From the NCBI GenBank assembly GCA_002794775.1, contig NBAY01000006.1:1240001-1304000 (forward strand): a DNA stretch of 64,000 nt, written 5' to 3'. The first letter of the stretch is position 1; the number at the start of each line of letters is the position of its first letter. The position numbers and the translations under genes are program-made. The DNA comes from Porodaedalea pini. Taxonomy: Eukaryota; Basidiomycota; Agaricomycetes; Hymenochaetales; Hymenochaetaceae. This document shows, piece after piece, positions 30,817 through 43,605 of this stretch. Under the pieces are notes generated by a model. It worked only from the letters and a program-made list of their open reading frames with translations. It had not been told where the DNA came from and made no database searches.

Positions 30817-33800
30817 ATGCCTTCCCGGTCGACGACGACAAGTGTTCTCCACGTCCATCAAAACGACATGAAGTCGCAGCGTACGAGCCCAGAGGCGCGT
30901 TTGACAGATCCGGACCCCGGGTATGTCTTCCTATTCTCTTCCGCCTACGCTGCGCACCTGGACATATCAAATTATCACTTCTAGTGCTCGTAGCTCTGAT
31001 GGAAAGCGTGCTACCGCCAGCTCAGGCTCTGTAACCCGATCAACACCTAGAATGGCGCCGCCATCGTCGCCTCTTCCGCCTCTACCACTTGAGACTTCAC
31101 CACTTCCAGCCCATACAGCAAAGCCTTTGCGTCAAAGTCCCGGTCCTCCAATGCAGATGTCAGCTAAGAGTCCACGCAAGTCGACTGCGGAGACACAAGA
31201 CGCATCTGCTATGGGTGCGGACGTAGCACACAATACTAGCGCGTAAGTCTCCTGCACAACTTAAAGGATGCGTGTCCTGCCATCCTCCTTCTCTTCATCT
31301 CTTCCTCCTTGTTCTCATTCTTGCGCGGACGACAACCCGCCCGCCTGCCATTCATTTATCGTCGCTCCTTACTGTCGCTCGTTGGCGCTCATTCATATAC
31401 ATCATCGTTTTCATACATCACCTTAATCACACCTCCCCTTGAAATGCCTTTACTGAGGCGTATCTCTTCCAGCTTCCACCCTTCCGTATCGCGTCCCAAA
31501 CCCCTTGGCGAGTCTCGAAGATCCCATAACCAAGGCGTCGGAGAGGAGTTCCGGGAAAAAGTTCTTCCTGAGTCGTGAGTTGCTTCTCTTTCTAAAGATA
31601 GACAACGCGAACTCACATCAATATCTAACATCCCTTTTGCTCAGCTACGCTCGTCCGCACAAGCCTCCTCCTGATGTAGTTCCGGCGCCGCCACCAAAGT
31701 CGGGGCTCCTGAAGCGACTTACAACGCGCCTCGGCGGCACTCGTTCTTCACCCTCTCTTCGTCCCACCGCGACTTCTCCCGAAGTAGCTTCGAAGGCCCT
31801 CGATACCCTTCACCCTCATCGAGAAGAAGATGAAAGTCCAGGTTCGAACACTATATCAGCTCCAGCCCGGTATTCGCCTCCGATGCCGAATCAGGAAGGC
31901 CAGCCTCAACCGCCACCTCAGCAGAGCCTCAACGCACGTTTGTCGCTCGCGGCGCTTGCGGGGAAGCGCGCAGACAGGCGCGAGGTGCGAGCAAGGGATG
32001 AACAGCGCGCGACGGATTTGAGAAGGGCAGCGGCGCTCGCGGAGAGAGGATTGTTGCCGGCGAGTCGGCGGTATTCGGCTGTGCCGGCGCTTGCTAACGG
32101 GCATGCGTTCGACCCTTTTGCAAAGGATGGGGTGCAGCAGGAGCGGGGGAGCGGTGAGGGCGTCGAGGTCGAGAGCGGTTCTGGGCTAGGAGAGGTGAGG
32201 GAAGAGGGAGAGGGCGGGTTGAGTGCGGCGGAGGTTGTTATTCGGGAGTGGAGGGAGAGAAACGCGCGTGCAAATGGGACGCTGCGGTCGACTGCACCGA
32301 ACGATGTCCTGCAATCCCATAACACGGATGTCGGGAAGGCGCAGATACGAGACACGACAAGAGTCGCATCCTCGCCAGTGGAGGCATCAAGTACACCTGA
32401 GCCGCCTGCGCTGTCGGACCCTGAAGCTCTTCCTTCCGTCTCCAGAGCAGATCGAGGACTTTCCCCGCCATCTCCTGCTAGACCCTCCTCGTCGATAAAC
32501 TTCCAAGCACCAGCGTCTACGCCGGCTGTAGTCGATAGCGTTCCTCATGAGCTCCCGGCGTTGCATGGTACGGAAAACCCGACGGCAACCCGCGTTCGCT
32601 CGACCCTACCAGCGGACGCTGCTCCCAAGCCGAATGGACAGCTCAGTCCGCTGCCTCCCCCGCCATCAAAAAAGAAGCCGCGGACCGTTGCCATGAATGC
32701 GGTTGCGAAAGATCAGGATCCGAAGGATGCTCGGACCGTATCTAGAGAGAGAATGGCGGGCAGCACGAAGGTAGAGGCAAATGAGAAGGCCGCTTTAGGC
32801 GCTTGGCGCTTTCCTGCTACTGTTACCTCCGCGGTCCAGGACTCTTCTGGTCTGGCAACTCCGCGAGGGGAGAAAGCGCCTGAGGGTGCTCAGCCCTCAT
32901 CGCCAGCAAGTCCCCGGTCAGTATCATCGGTCTCCACTGCAGTCGCAGATAGGAATAGTTCCCAGTCACCTCATTCAGAGGATGCGCCCCCGCCCCCACC
33001 TCCAAAGCCCAAGAAAGTCTCGGTGACAGAACATGGGAAGAAGGAGGAAACCATTGTTGTGAACACTCGAAGTACCACCCACCAAGCGCAAACGACACAA
33101 GCACCGTCGTCGCCTGCGCAAGTACCGCTTCCTGCTCCTCCCGCTATTCTCCCTGTACATTCTCTAGAAACGCGTTCTCGTGCCAGGTCTTCGACGGCAC
33201 CCCCTGCTCCACAGACACCAACAATACCGCGCGCACGCGCACAAAAACAACCTAGCGCACCTCCTACTCCATCTCAAGCGTCTTCGCTATCCCTTCCAGC
33301 ACTCTCGCCGACGACATCGACAGGGACGTCGACAAGTAGTGGGTCTGCGCTACCGCGCACGCCGAGCACGTCGAGCCACGGTCACAGCCCTGTCTGTGTG
33401 CTTGACGCGCCGCTGGAGGACGAAGAAGATGCCTTGCTCTCGGACGAGGCCGCGGCTTTGGCAAGCGTTGCTGCTGCAAAGTCCGAGGTGAATGGGACTG
33501 GGGTGAAGGAGTTTGGCGAATTAGCTAATCTGGCTGAGCTGGATCCCGAGGCTCACGAAGTTGGGGCGTTACCACCTCTGCCCCCCAGCTCATTTCGCGA
33601 TCCATCTCACGGCGCTGTTGCGACACCGGTGGTGGAGGAGGCGTGCGACCAACGGAGACGGACCACGTTATTTGGACGACGGCGCGTTGCGCAAAACTGT
33701 CCTGTGAGTCGTTTGTTTTTTCCTTGCCCATTTCATAACCATCTTTCATTTCGGTCGTCCATCTGCTTCCTCTTTCAAATCTCCACGGCCCGAAAGCACA

Positions 33801-34568
33801 TCTTACACACGCTTCGCTTTCTTCTTCATTCATAATTCCGATCAAGTACGGTTCGCCGCATGCTGACTTAATCTCCTCTTGTTCTTTCATGTTTTCCTAC
33901 GCCACAATATTCGAACTTCGAACTGATAATAATTTCTCTGGCCCCGCTGATCACCGCCGTCATTCCCGGTGTTTCTTTCTCGTCCGCAATGCTCGCTTCT
34001 ACGAATCTTCGGGTATTATAACTGCAATTGGTCATTTCAGCCGATAATAGCCATCCTGGAAAAGGTCGCCGGCCTCACCGCAGCGGGGAGGGTTAACGGG
34101 ACGTGCCAAGATGCAGCACCCACTGTAAAGCCACGACATGCGTCCTCGTTCACGAACCTCAGACGTACTGTCACATCCGTTACGGCAGGCCTTACTGGTG
34201 CGGCCGGTGCAGGTATGCGGGTCTCGTCGAAGACGCCTTCAGCACCGCCTCATACATCGACTGAGAGCGTGCCAATTCCACAAAAGAAGGCCTCTTTCCC
34301 AGGCTGCGGTCGCGTGCCGCTCCGCGGGGCGACGATGCCAACCCCGAGACCACTTGCTTCTCCGCACTCAAACACATCCGGCACGAACTCACTTTCCCGG
34401 ACTAGCACCGCATCCGCGTCGTCAAACCAGCGCAGCGGTCCAGGCGTAGGACTGCGCGTGCAGCCGTTGAACCCGACTATGCACTCGCGAGGGAGCATAC
34501 TGCTGGAGGCGCATGCCATTGAAGACGAGGAGAGCCGTCGCCTCAGCGAGCTTGCGTTCCTCGACTGA
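30817..34568 (+). CDS. Large Pro/Ser-rich protein of unknown function
   Basis: A model of five exons closes in frame: 30817-30920, 30985-31242, 31473-31574, 31645-33703, 34041-34568 (1016 aa). Introns have GTATGT, GTAAGT, GTGAGT and GTGAGT donors; the last is unusually long (337 nt). The protein is mostly low-complexity: poly-Pro runs (PPPPPPKPKK), Ser/Thr-rich tracts and one basic helical stretch (GKRADRREVRARDEQRA, about residues 265-280). A short conserved-looking segment KSGLLKRLTTRLGG and an acidic end (EDEESRRLSELAFLD) stand out. I recognise no catalytic domain. It could be a cytoskeletal or signalling scaffold, but that is a guess. Confidence 0.6.
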
Positions 34569-37278
34569 ACCTGATTTGGCATCAGTCATAATATTGCCTA
34601 AATTGCCATTCCTTCACCTCGCTATTCAGATGGAGCTTGCTCCTCCTGCCATCACTCTTTTTTTTCTCGTTCATCACTTCCTGCTCTACGTCTCTCCTTA
34701 TGTGTCGTCTTTGTACTTCTAGCCTGCCGCCGACCTACGCTTTCTAGGCGTCATTTTCATTCACCTGGTTTCCCTTAAAATCACTCCCCAACCATCATTA
34801 CTCCACATCATCGCAGTCTTCCATCTATCATCATCAGCATCTAGGGACTATGCTGCGGTTCCTCATCAGATATCTCGGGACTCTTTGCATACAACCAAAT
34901 TCGCGGAATTTGTCTTGATAGCTATTATTTGTGGACTGGCTCGTATTGCTCCGTTTCTTCTTTTGCGCCCTCTGTTTTCAGTTTATTTGCCCTATCATTC
35001 TGCACTTGTTTCTCCTTTCCTGGTTAATGAATTTCCTTTCCCTGTCAATCCTTCATCGCATCTCGAGCATCAAGGCTGTTATGTGGTATTGATCCAGGAA
35101 TGTGAACAACGCGCGTCACGAGTGCGTCGCGAACTTTGCGGAGCTTTGAATGGTACGTCTTGCTTTGTGATCGGCATGAAATCTCAGGGTTCGTTTCGTG
35201 GAGAACAAATTGTCCTTCGACAAGATAAAGCCTTTGAAATGAGCCATGCAGTCATAGTGGGGGCGTGCATCTGTGGTGCACACAATTGATGTATCAGTTA
35301 TAACGAAACTTACGGCTTATTGTTTAGTAGCAAACTGCCACAACACGGGGTTTTCACTAGAATCAACATGTAAGTAGTCGTGCATGAGAAAAGCCCGGGA
35401 AGCTGACTGCAGTAGTCAGGATATTTCAATTCTATGCTCTTTGAAATGAAGGGATGATATCGAAGGGAATCGGGGGTTTTGCGAGTCGGTAATTAAACTG
35501 CGACACATGGAGGCTGCGGAACTCTCCTACTTGTGTATATATATTCTGTCCTTCTGATGTTACTTATCACCGCTTCGTAATTACCTGTATAATGAGATTG
35601 ACTTTTACGTCGAACGAGATTAGTGGTCGTTGACACACGCAAGCTGTTTCAAGGACTGTTAGAGAAGTCTTGTATTCTTTTTCTGGTCAAGATAATCTTG
35701 CATCGATCAGAGCGAACATGATTACTTATTTCACAGAGTCTCTACTTGGTTATGGGCGAATCATGTTGATATGATAGGTAATGCTGCCCTTGACAGGGAG
35801 TTGAATAAGATCAAAAGTTCGTCCGCTGCGAGCGGGCACTAGCCGCATTATCTTCTACAGATATACCCTCATGTATGACTCGACCCTTGTATAACTAGCA
35901 GATATAAATCCGAATTTGTTTTCAGATTTGACTTGGTTTCATACTGTGATTACAGTAAGAGTGATCTCATGGTACATATTACACAAAAGGGGGCCCGGCA
36001 TTCTCCAAAATGCAAATGCCCTGAGCAGAAAAAAGACAAAGATGTTTTGGGGATCCGCAGCAGCAGCCGCTATTGATAATTTGCCGCAGCGTACAATTGC
36101 AACATGGGATCCGTGTCCACACAGCATCGCATTAATACCCGTTCAACGACGGATGAGATCGTGACATAGTCTAAACCCTACAGCCTCAGCGCAGTACATC
36201 ATATTTGAAAAATAACCTCTCCTTCAAGCTCTATCGTCATCTCTTCGTATCTTAAGTACTCAAACACCTAAAGAGGAGCCTTTATTATTTATGCGTATCA
36301 TTAGGACCAGGGAGGATTCTGCGTAATAGAATTTTGTCTGGAATTTAGATTGCGGCTGTGCAGTCATTTATAGAGAACAAACCGACCTTTGTTCTCTTCT
36401 CCGGGATAGCCGTGCGCGTCATCTCACGTGCTTGACGCGTTTGAAACCGTCGCGGCTCGGGCTTTTTCCTTTGCGCTCACTACAAATGTTCTGTGTGCAG
36501 ATAACCCTCACTCATCATCAGCACAGCTACAGCGAGACTCAAGAATAATGGTTGAAATATCGCCGAGGTGCTATCATTTCAAGAGCGACTCATGCAGGGA
36601 GTAGAACACCTGGGATACGGCTATTCCTATTTATCAAGCCATCATTCGACATCCCTGCTGTTTCCGACGCGAAAACTACAATTTTTATGGAGCTACAGTG
36701 TCTCTTCTATATCAAAAGCTCGGGCGAGCAATGTCCATTTATATCTGAACTTCGAGAAGTTGACCATTTGATGCCGAAATTACGATGAGGTTTTGAGGTA
36801 AACATCGCGCTGGAGATACTAGATATCGTTTAATCTCTTGGACTTATCCGTTTTGTTCGCATTCGTTGTCTGAGACTTTCTCATCTGCACCGCCGCAATG
36901 TGCTATGCCCTTTGTACTCATCCGGTAGGACTTCGACGGTCATATTGGATTCTCCTTCACGTTACAGCCACAAACACTCGGCGTTATGGAGCGTCCCATC
37001 TCCCAAAATCCGATAAAGAACATGTGCTCTAATGCATGTTCAGGGTGCTCGGCATGCGCCCAGACTTGTTCGAAACTCTCCGGCGCATCTCAATCTACTG
37101 TGCGCGCTGAAACCCGGCCGATACCTTTTTCTTTGACCTCACCTCATCCTTAAAGCTGTTCTGTCGCTCAAGTATATATAAACTGCTCAATATCGACGAA
37201 AGACTACATCGAAAGCAAGGGTTGACTCCTCCATTTCGTTTGCTTCGACACTTTTGCTTGATTCAAGAGAACTTCGAC
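34569..37278. other. Intergenic, nothing supported
   Basis: AT-rich with scattered short frames. A 134-codon frame at 34885-35289 lacks an ATG at its start and shows no motif. The right end is the promoter of the following regulator. Confidence 0.5.
37173..37182 (+). promoter_or_regulatory. TATA box of the 37.3-kb regulator
   Basis: TATATATAAA about 100 nt upstream of the ATG at 37279. Confidence 0.5.
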
Positions 37279-39394
37279 ATGAGCGTAGACAAGTCATCAT
37301 CTGGAAAGTCCTCTACGTTGAAGAAAGGACAAGCGTGCATCTGCTGCAGGTAAGTTCTTTTCCGTTTTCGTCTACAAATTTCTCGTCTTAACCTATACTT
37401 CGTGCTACCAGGCGTCGAAAGACAGTACGTATCGTCTCCATGTTTCAAGACAAGTTATTAAAGTAGTGATATATCCAGCGGTGTGATGGGGCTCGTCCTA
37501 TCTGTACTCAATGCTCGAGCAACGGGCGCGAACTCGACTGCGAATATTCAGACGGTTTCGCTCCTACGCGGACAGAGATTCTCCAAGAATATCTAGCTCG
37601 TTTGCAAAACCGAGTGCAGACTCTTGAGACGACCCAAGCGCAACGCGCCCTAAGTGGTGCGGCATTTTGGTGCTGTCACCTCCAGACAACTGGTTTATAT
37701 GAATCTTACAGGTACCGGAACGAGACAACTTGGTGTTCGTTCAACATTGGTTATGGATGAAAAGATATATATTGAACTTTACACCTCTAGCATCCATCGC
37801 TGACCTTTCAGCCCTCATCGCGCTGGTGGTCACTTGAAATCCCTCCTCCTCAAGTGGGAAGACTATTGTACGTTTCACTGCTCGTATTCGACCCTTATTT
37901 CCTGGTCGGACTGACTTTTCGCTTTACCCTTAGGTTTGAGATTTTCCTCCGACACGAGCATCAAGTTGGATGGGCGTTGAATAACGATCGCATAGCGACT
38001 GCTATGTCGTACGCCCCCTCAAATACATTGTACCCGCACCCGGCCCTTGTCAGTGCTATTTTCCTGTGGGGTGCACGGTTCTCGCGATCAGAGGCACTTT
38101 CTACTCCGGAGATCGAACAAACCATATTCACGAAAGCAACAGCACACTTGCAGACACAGCAGATAGCTACTCAGACACTACAGCGCGGTTTGCAATCCGT
38201 ACAAGCAGAAATTCTCCTGGCGACTTACCTTTTTGCTATCGGAGGTCGTACGCTCGAGACTGACTACCATGTTAGCGCAGCTGTTAGGCTCGCCCTAGGT
38301 TTTGGCATGAATCGTATTATTCCACAGCCCGGGGCTGATGCTATAGAAGAAGGAGAGCGCATCTCTGTGTTCTGGAAGGTATTCTGTTTAGATAGGTCGT
38401 GGGCGATCGCCAACGGAAAACCGGCGACGCTGCGGCTTCAGGGGGAGTCTCGAGTCGTGATTACTACTCCGTGGCCCAAATCCCCGGAAGAATATACGCA
38501 GGTGAGTGCCCCTCTTCATGGATAAATGTTGAGACATAAATCCAATGATCTCGTAGGGAAATGTGTCTTATTCTTCGTCCAATACAACACAACCGCTGCG
38601 ACAATTCTTGGAGGAAGAAGGAAATGCGACATCGGGCTTCAGTTACCCTGCGCTGGCTGTCAAAGCAGCTTTACTATGTGAACGCTCTTCTCACTATGCG
38701 GCCCGGCCAACTTCCGGTTCGTCTCTGCATAATACGATATTAGTCCTCTTTGATCCTGTTGCACTCACGATCATGCCGCTTCTCCAGATGACGAGATTCG
38801 TCTCGCGGATTGTACTATTTTTGGCTTTGTTTCCACCCTTGCCCCTTTGGATGGCAGCGCTTCGGCCATTCGAAAGGCGCGCTTCATCTCAGTCCATGCT
38901 ATTGCTTATCTTGCATTCATCCGTTTGCACGAGCGAAATGCACCTAATGATGCCGGTGCATATTCGCGCTGCGTTCAGGCGGCACGCTATATATCTATGC
39001 TTCCTGGACATTTCGCACGAGGCGAACTCACTGAGTTGGATCCCTTCGCCATGGTAATGCTATTCACACTTTTTCATGCTCCGCCGTTGATCATAGAATC
39101 TTTCAGCCATGCTTTGTTATCTCAAGCAAAGTACTTATGCGTGAAATCACGCGTGTACGTCAAGTGCCGTCAAGCGCTCGAGGAAGCGATTTTACTCCGC
39201 CTAATGTGCTGGTGGACGAGCTTAATAGAATGATGCACTGCCTCACAGAGCTCGCTCCAATATATCCGGTGATCGGTAAGTGTCCGATACCTGTTCAAGT
39301 ATTCAGGACCGTCGACTGTACTCATTCATGCCATGCTATGATAGAATCTCAACTTGATTCTCTGACGGAGATGCGCTCGAGTATGCAGATTTAG
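37279..39394 (+). CDS. Zn2Cys6 transcription factor (fungal-specific), 521 aa
   Basis: Ten exons that close in frame: 37279-37349, 37412-37424, 37479-37653, 37712-37749, 37812-37867, 37934-38501, 38557-38716, 38788-39053, 39107-39275, 39345-39394. The binuclear zinc cluster is CICCRRRKTRCDGARPIC, TQC, then the sixth Cys eight residues on (residues 20-48). A short coiled coil (LQEYLARLQNRVQTLE) follows, then the fungal transcription-factor middle homology region (GWALNNDRIATAMS, VSAIFLWGARFS, VQAEILLATYLFA, RLALGFGMNRI, ERISVFWKVFCLDRSWA). It should be a nuclear DNA-binding regulator; targets unknown. The second exon is only 13 nt. A convergent paralogue lies 475 bp downstream. Confidence 0.88.
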
Positions 39395-39868
39395 TGCGAA
39401 GCCTAGTTATACTCAACGCGGCAATAGCTCAAGGACTCGCCCCGTTTCCCTATGCACGACAATAGTTTAGGAACCCCATCTCTCAATCTACTCCCTTCGA
39501 CTTCTGTGACGGTCTTCCTTGTACGATAGGAAGGTCTTACTGTGAACTCGTATTTAAATATGCAACAACAGGCAAATATAACTTCTGGACTCCGTAACTT
39601 TGTTTTATTAAAACAAAACCGAAACCGAAATCTATATTTAATGCAGAACTCTATATGACTAGTTAAGATAGGAAGAAAATGTAGAGCGTAAGAAAATGAT
39701 TATTACTGAATCTACAATATTGTAAGATGATGAGTAAACTGAGTGTCAATCTATACATAGCAAGGGTTGTGTGAGCAATCAGATATGGGGTATACCCTAA
39801 CGAACGTGGCACACGTCACGAGTATGTGTAATTCAACTCAGAAATTTCACTATTAGCAAAGCCCGCAA

Positions 39869-42113
39869 TCACTGATTTTCCATCATCTCTGATATTTTGT
39901 CCGCTTGCTGACCTGGGATGCATAGGTACGAAGGGTATTAATATCGGATCAATTCGTTACAGACGAATTCAGTACTTACCGAATATGGCGCTGTTATCTG
40001 ATGCGCCCGCACAGCGCCGAAGTGCGTCTATGATCCTTGCAATGTTCGCTCGGAGAGAGGCCAGACGATTAGTTGATGCAGGTGTAATTTCTTGTCGTTC
40101 CGAAAATTGGCGCACTCGTTGCTCTTCTCGTATGAAAACTTGAGCAGCCGAAAATCCAACAATCTAGGAAATAAATGAGTTAGAACTTGCTTATTCTCGC
40201 AATCGAGATCGGAAGACATACACTAAGAATAGGATCGAGTAGCGCGGAGTCATTTCCAGATAGCTTCTCCAAGATCTTAACAATTTCACTGGCGTGTACG
40301 AGAGCCGAGTTTATCGCATTCAGTTCTCCCGCAGGTGCCTCAGACGCCCTTACGCTATGCAGCGTCAGCATCGTTGCGTGCGCAAGTCCGTGAACCACTA
40401 GCAGCGTTTCGTGCCCTTCCTGCCCACCTATTGCGAGCTGATCAACAGGAACGAGTCCGCGCGCGAATTGCATCGTCGTGCGCGCAAGGCTCTGCATCTC
40501 CGTCCTTAGCGGTGCTCTTGTTGGGCCTTGAGAAGATTCTAAGTGGGTCAGTTAGATATATATCGTTATGGTGCCATTGGGAGAAAGAGTTCCAAACTCA
40601 CGAGAAAACCACAATTGGGAAAGTCTGGCGGTGCGCTCATACACCGCAGATGCCATCACGCGCAAAGTCGCATGCGACAATGAGCCATCCGCACGGACAT
40701 CCGGAGGCTCGCCAGACAAGAAACGTTGTACCGTTCTGTCACTTGTCCCAGAGAGTGAAGAAGTCAAGCTTCGCATCTGCTCGTAGTCGCTTATTTCCAT
40801 AGGCCACGCACTGTCGATTTGAGTGCCGAGCACCGCGTCGTCTGTGAGTACACATGGCGCACCGAGCGCTGCGCTCCAGCAGCGATCTAGGACATATACG
40901 GCCCAGAAAACACGTATGCGTTCGCCGTACTCGAGTTCGTTCCGCGCGGGGGCGAGCTCTAGCGTGCCGAAGCTTGAGCCTGCCTCGATTTCACGAGTGG
41001 CAACATGAGCAAAAACTCGGATGCGATGCATACCGCAGCTAACTGCGAGAGATACTGCAGCATTAGCATGATAACGACCCTCAAGTAATCGGTCGAGGCT
41101 GAAGAAATACTGTGCTAGAAGCACTTCCGCCTGTATCGCATGCAATCGACGTCGAGCAATAACCCAACCCTGTCAGTGGCCAAGAAACCTTTGTCAGCAG
41201 TCGGTTCCTAGATATAGGACCGGAAGAGAACGCTTACCTCTAAGTCTGATTCGTGTCCTAATGCATCCTGTAAAGCAAGAATCGATCGCTGAAGATATAG
41301 ATTTTCGTGCTGCATAAAGTCATGATTTCGGGAGAGACGGAGAGCCCAAAGGAATACTGCGTGGAGAAGCGCTGGATGTGGCCTTTCAGGATGAAGTGTT
41401 GGAAGGTTCATTTCGGAAAGAAAATGCCCGGTCGAAAGTGCAAAACCAAGAGATGCTGCATGCGGAATAAATGTACCTACACTGTTTACCATGAAAACGA
41501 GAGTTAGCTGTTTGTAAAAAGAATACATCTAAGCGATTCTGCACACAGCATCTCAGTTATTTGCGGTGGAGGTTCCTCAAACTCCCACCATGACATAATG
41601 GGAGGACCAGATGTCAGTGTGCCAGGAGCTATCGTCGTCTGTCTCGCGCTCCGAGTCCGGGTCACCTCGTACGGATCGTGTAATCGAACAGATTGGGATG
41701 CAATACGAGGATTCTCAAGCTCGTGAATGCGGGCCTGGAGAAGTGCAACGTTTTCTTCGAGCATTTGCGTGCGCGTTCGGCCCTGGTTATCCGTATACTC
41801 GCAGTCGTCCGCGCGATTCCCGCGGATGCATTGTGTACAATAGGGACGCTCGCCGTCACATCTCTATAAAATAGCATATAAGATATCAGTCAGGAAAATC
41901 AGGCTCTGATGCTGCGGAGGCCTGGCTCAGAAGCACGGCGTTATGATCCGCAAGAAAGCATCCACACACCATTTTTCGACGTCTAGCAAGGACAACTTGT
42001 TCAGTGCAACTCTTTTATTTACTTGAACATTACTCCCACCTGCAACTTAGACAGGCCTTTCCGCGTTGAAGAGCACCTTCTTGAGAGGTCGGTGCAGATA
42101 TTCTGCGTTCCAT
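39869..42113 (-). CDS. Zn2Cys6 transcription factor (paralogue), 586 aa
   Basis: Eight exons, minus strand: 42040-42113, 41970-41982, 41547-41863, 41238-41481, 40602-41169, 40222-40538, 39980-40163, 39869-39912; all frames close. The zinc cluster is CLSCRRRKMRCDGERPYC, TQC, then the sixth Cys nine residues on. A heptad-rich segment follows (LEENVALLQARIHELE), then SWWEFEEPP, LHAVFLWALRLS, IQAEVLLAQYFF, VSCGMHRI and GERIRVFWAVYVLDRCW, each matching the 37.3-kb gene. Same 13-nt second exon at the same place. The pair lies tail to tail, suggesting an inverted duplication followed by divergence. Confidence 0.88.
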
Positions 42114-42190
42114 ACTATAGAGATCCTTCGTAGGAAAAGAGCTGAGGACAGGAACACTTGGGTTTGAATTACATCCCAATAAATTAGGAC

Positions 42191-42199
42191 TCTTATATA
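42191..42199 (-). promoter_or_regulatory. TATA box of the minus-strand regulator
   Basis: On the minus strand TATATAAGA lies about 80 nt upstream of the ATG at 42113. It argues against the overlapping short frames at 42047-42501 being genes. Confidence 0.5.
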
Positions 42200-43578
42200 C
42201 TCTCTCTCGACCGAGTCATACATTGAAAGAGAAGGCTCGAGCTGTGCAAGTGTCGGCAGCGACGTTGGAGCGCGCAACGCCATCGTCGAGCATTGTCGCT
42301 CACTAAGCAAAACTGCGCACATCTACAATGAAGGCGTAAAACAAATTTCTTCTGTTTCAAAGAGAGTTTAGAGTCTCTCGGTGATGCAAATGGTGTTGTA
42401 ACGACTGCAGTGCATCGATGACAGTCATGGTGTACTGTGTAGCAAATGGAGTTCAACGGACCAAAGCCCGCAAGCAGGATATCGAGAGCAGCGAGATACA
42501 TGTCTTCCTAGTCCTGAGATGTGAGATTATGGAAAGTGACAATTGAGGCAGAACAGGCTAGCAGACAGTGAATTTTGAGTTTCCGAGTTGTTTTGTCCTT
42601 TGTCCTTCCAGATAACTGCGATTGAGGTGTGAGTTCAATTCGACGCGTCCGCCATCTCCGCAGCCGATTCACTAAGTCACGTGGTAGTGCGTTTTTCTCG
42701 CGTTTCCTCTGTCTTGTCTGACTAAACTGCGTGCTCGCGGGCATCCCTTCATGCTTACTAGTGCTGAGACGATGTATCATGAAGCATATAGATACAGATT
42801 AAAGCAAATCTGGTGCCTTTTGCACCAAAGGAAACGAGTCAACGCTATCAAATCTAGCCGCCGGTGCTCTCGACTATAATTCACTTTTCCAAACAAATTT
42901 TGCCACGTTCATGAGGTAATTTGCTAGTTATTTTCGACAGCACTACGCAACACATACTTGCTGTTTAGGACTGTTAGTGAATCTCATGAAGCCGTCGGTT
43001 CTGCCACTGCCAGTATCCCCCTTCTCACACCCAAGTTTGGACGTCGGCCGCAAACTCCGCCCGAGACTTTCCTCATCCCCTAAACGTACTGCTCTCATTG
43101 GAGTGACTCACTTTACAGAGGGTAAAATTGTCCTCATGATCGAAATATCGGAACATAGTGCGAAACAACTATCTGAAGCTGACGGGCATAGTCGGTAGAA
43201 GTGAGACTGAATAGGCGTACCCATGCTATGCTACTGAGTCTCCTACCTCTATCTCCGATGATGAATTCGTGCCGACATTAGGTGGCCGTTTGGGGTATGA
43301 GTAGTACCTGAGATATGCATGTTCTGGATTGGCAAAGGACGCACCCTATGGATCAAAGGACGTCAACACGACTATTGAATTCTATTTGTTTCTATTATGC
43401 CTGTATTTCAGTTGAGAATAAATTTGAATTTGTCGAAATGAAGAATCGGCCGACACTCACTTGGCTGTTTATAGTAAATAGGGTTGCGTCATTGATCGCG
43501 ACGTCGGCCCGGTAGTTTGGTCGTTGTTTCTGTCGCCGACGCTGCCTCATCCTTAGGAACTCACCACGAGAGGAACGC
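42200..43578. other. Intergenic, nothing supported
   Basis: Divergent promoter region between the minus-strand regulator and the NUDIX gene. Short frames only. Confidence 0.5.
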
Positions 43579-43605
43579 ATGAACGTGCCACACGAACCAC
43601 GAATC

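Noticed and set aside
31505..31644. N-terminal extension of the long frame at 31505 (MASLEDPITKASERSS...)
   Set aside because: This stretch reads through a GTGAGT...CTCAG intron; the spliced model joins exon 31473-31574 to 31645 in frame instead.
34885..35289. 134-codon plus-strand frame with hydrophobic start
   Set aside because: Begins with TTG, has no ATG in good position, no motif and no splice partners.
42047..42501. Two minus-strand frames (91 and 102 codons) upstream of the second Zn2Cys6 gene
   Set aside because: They overlap the TATA box and first exon of that gene and show no domain; likely chance frames.
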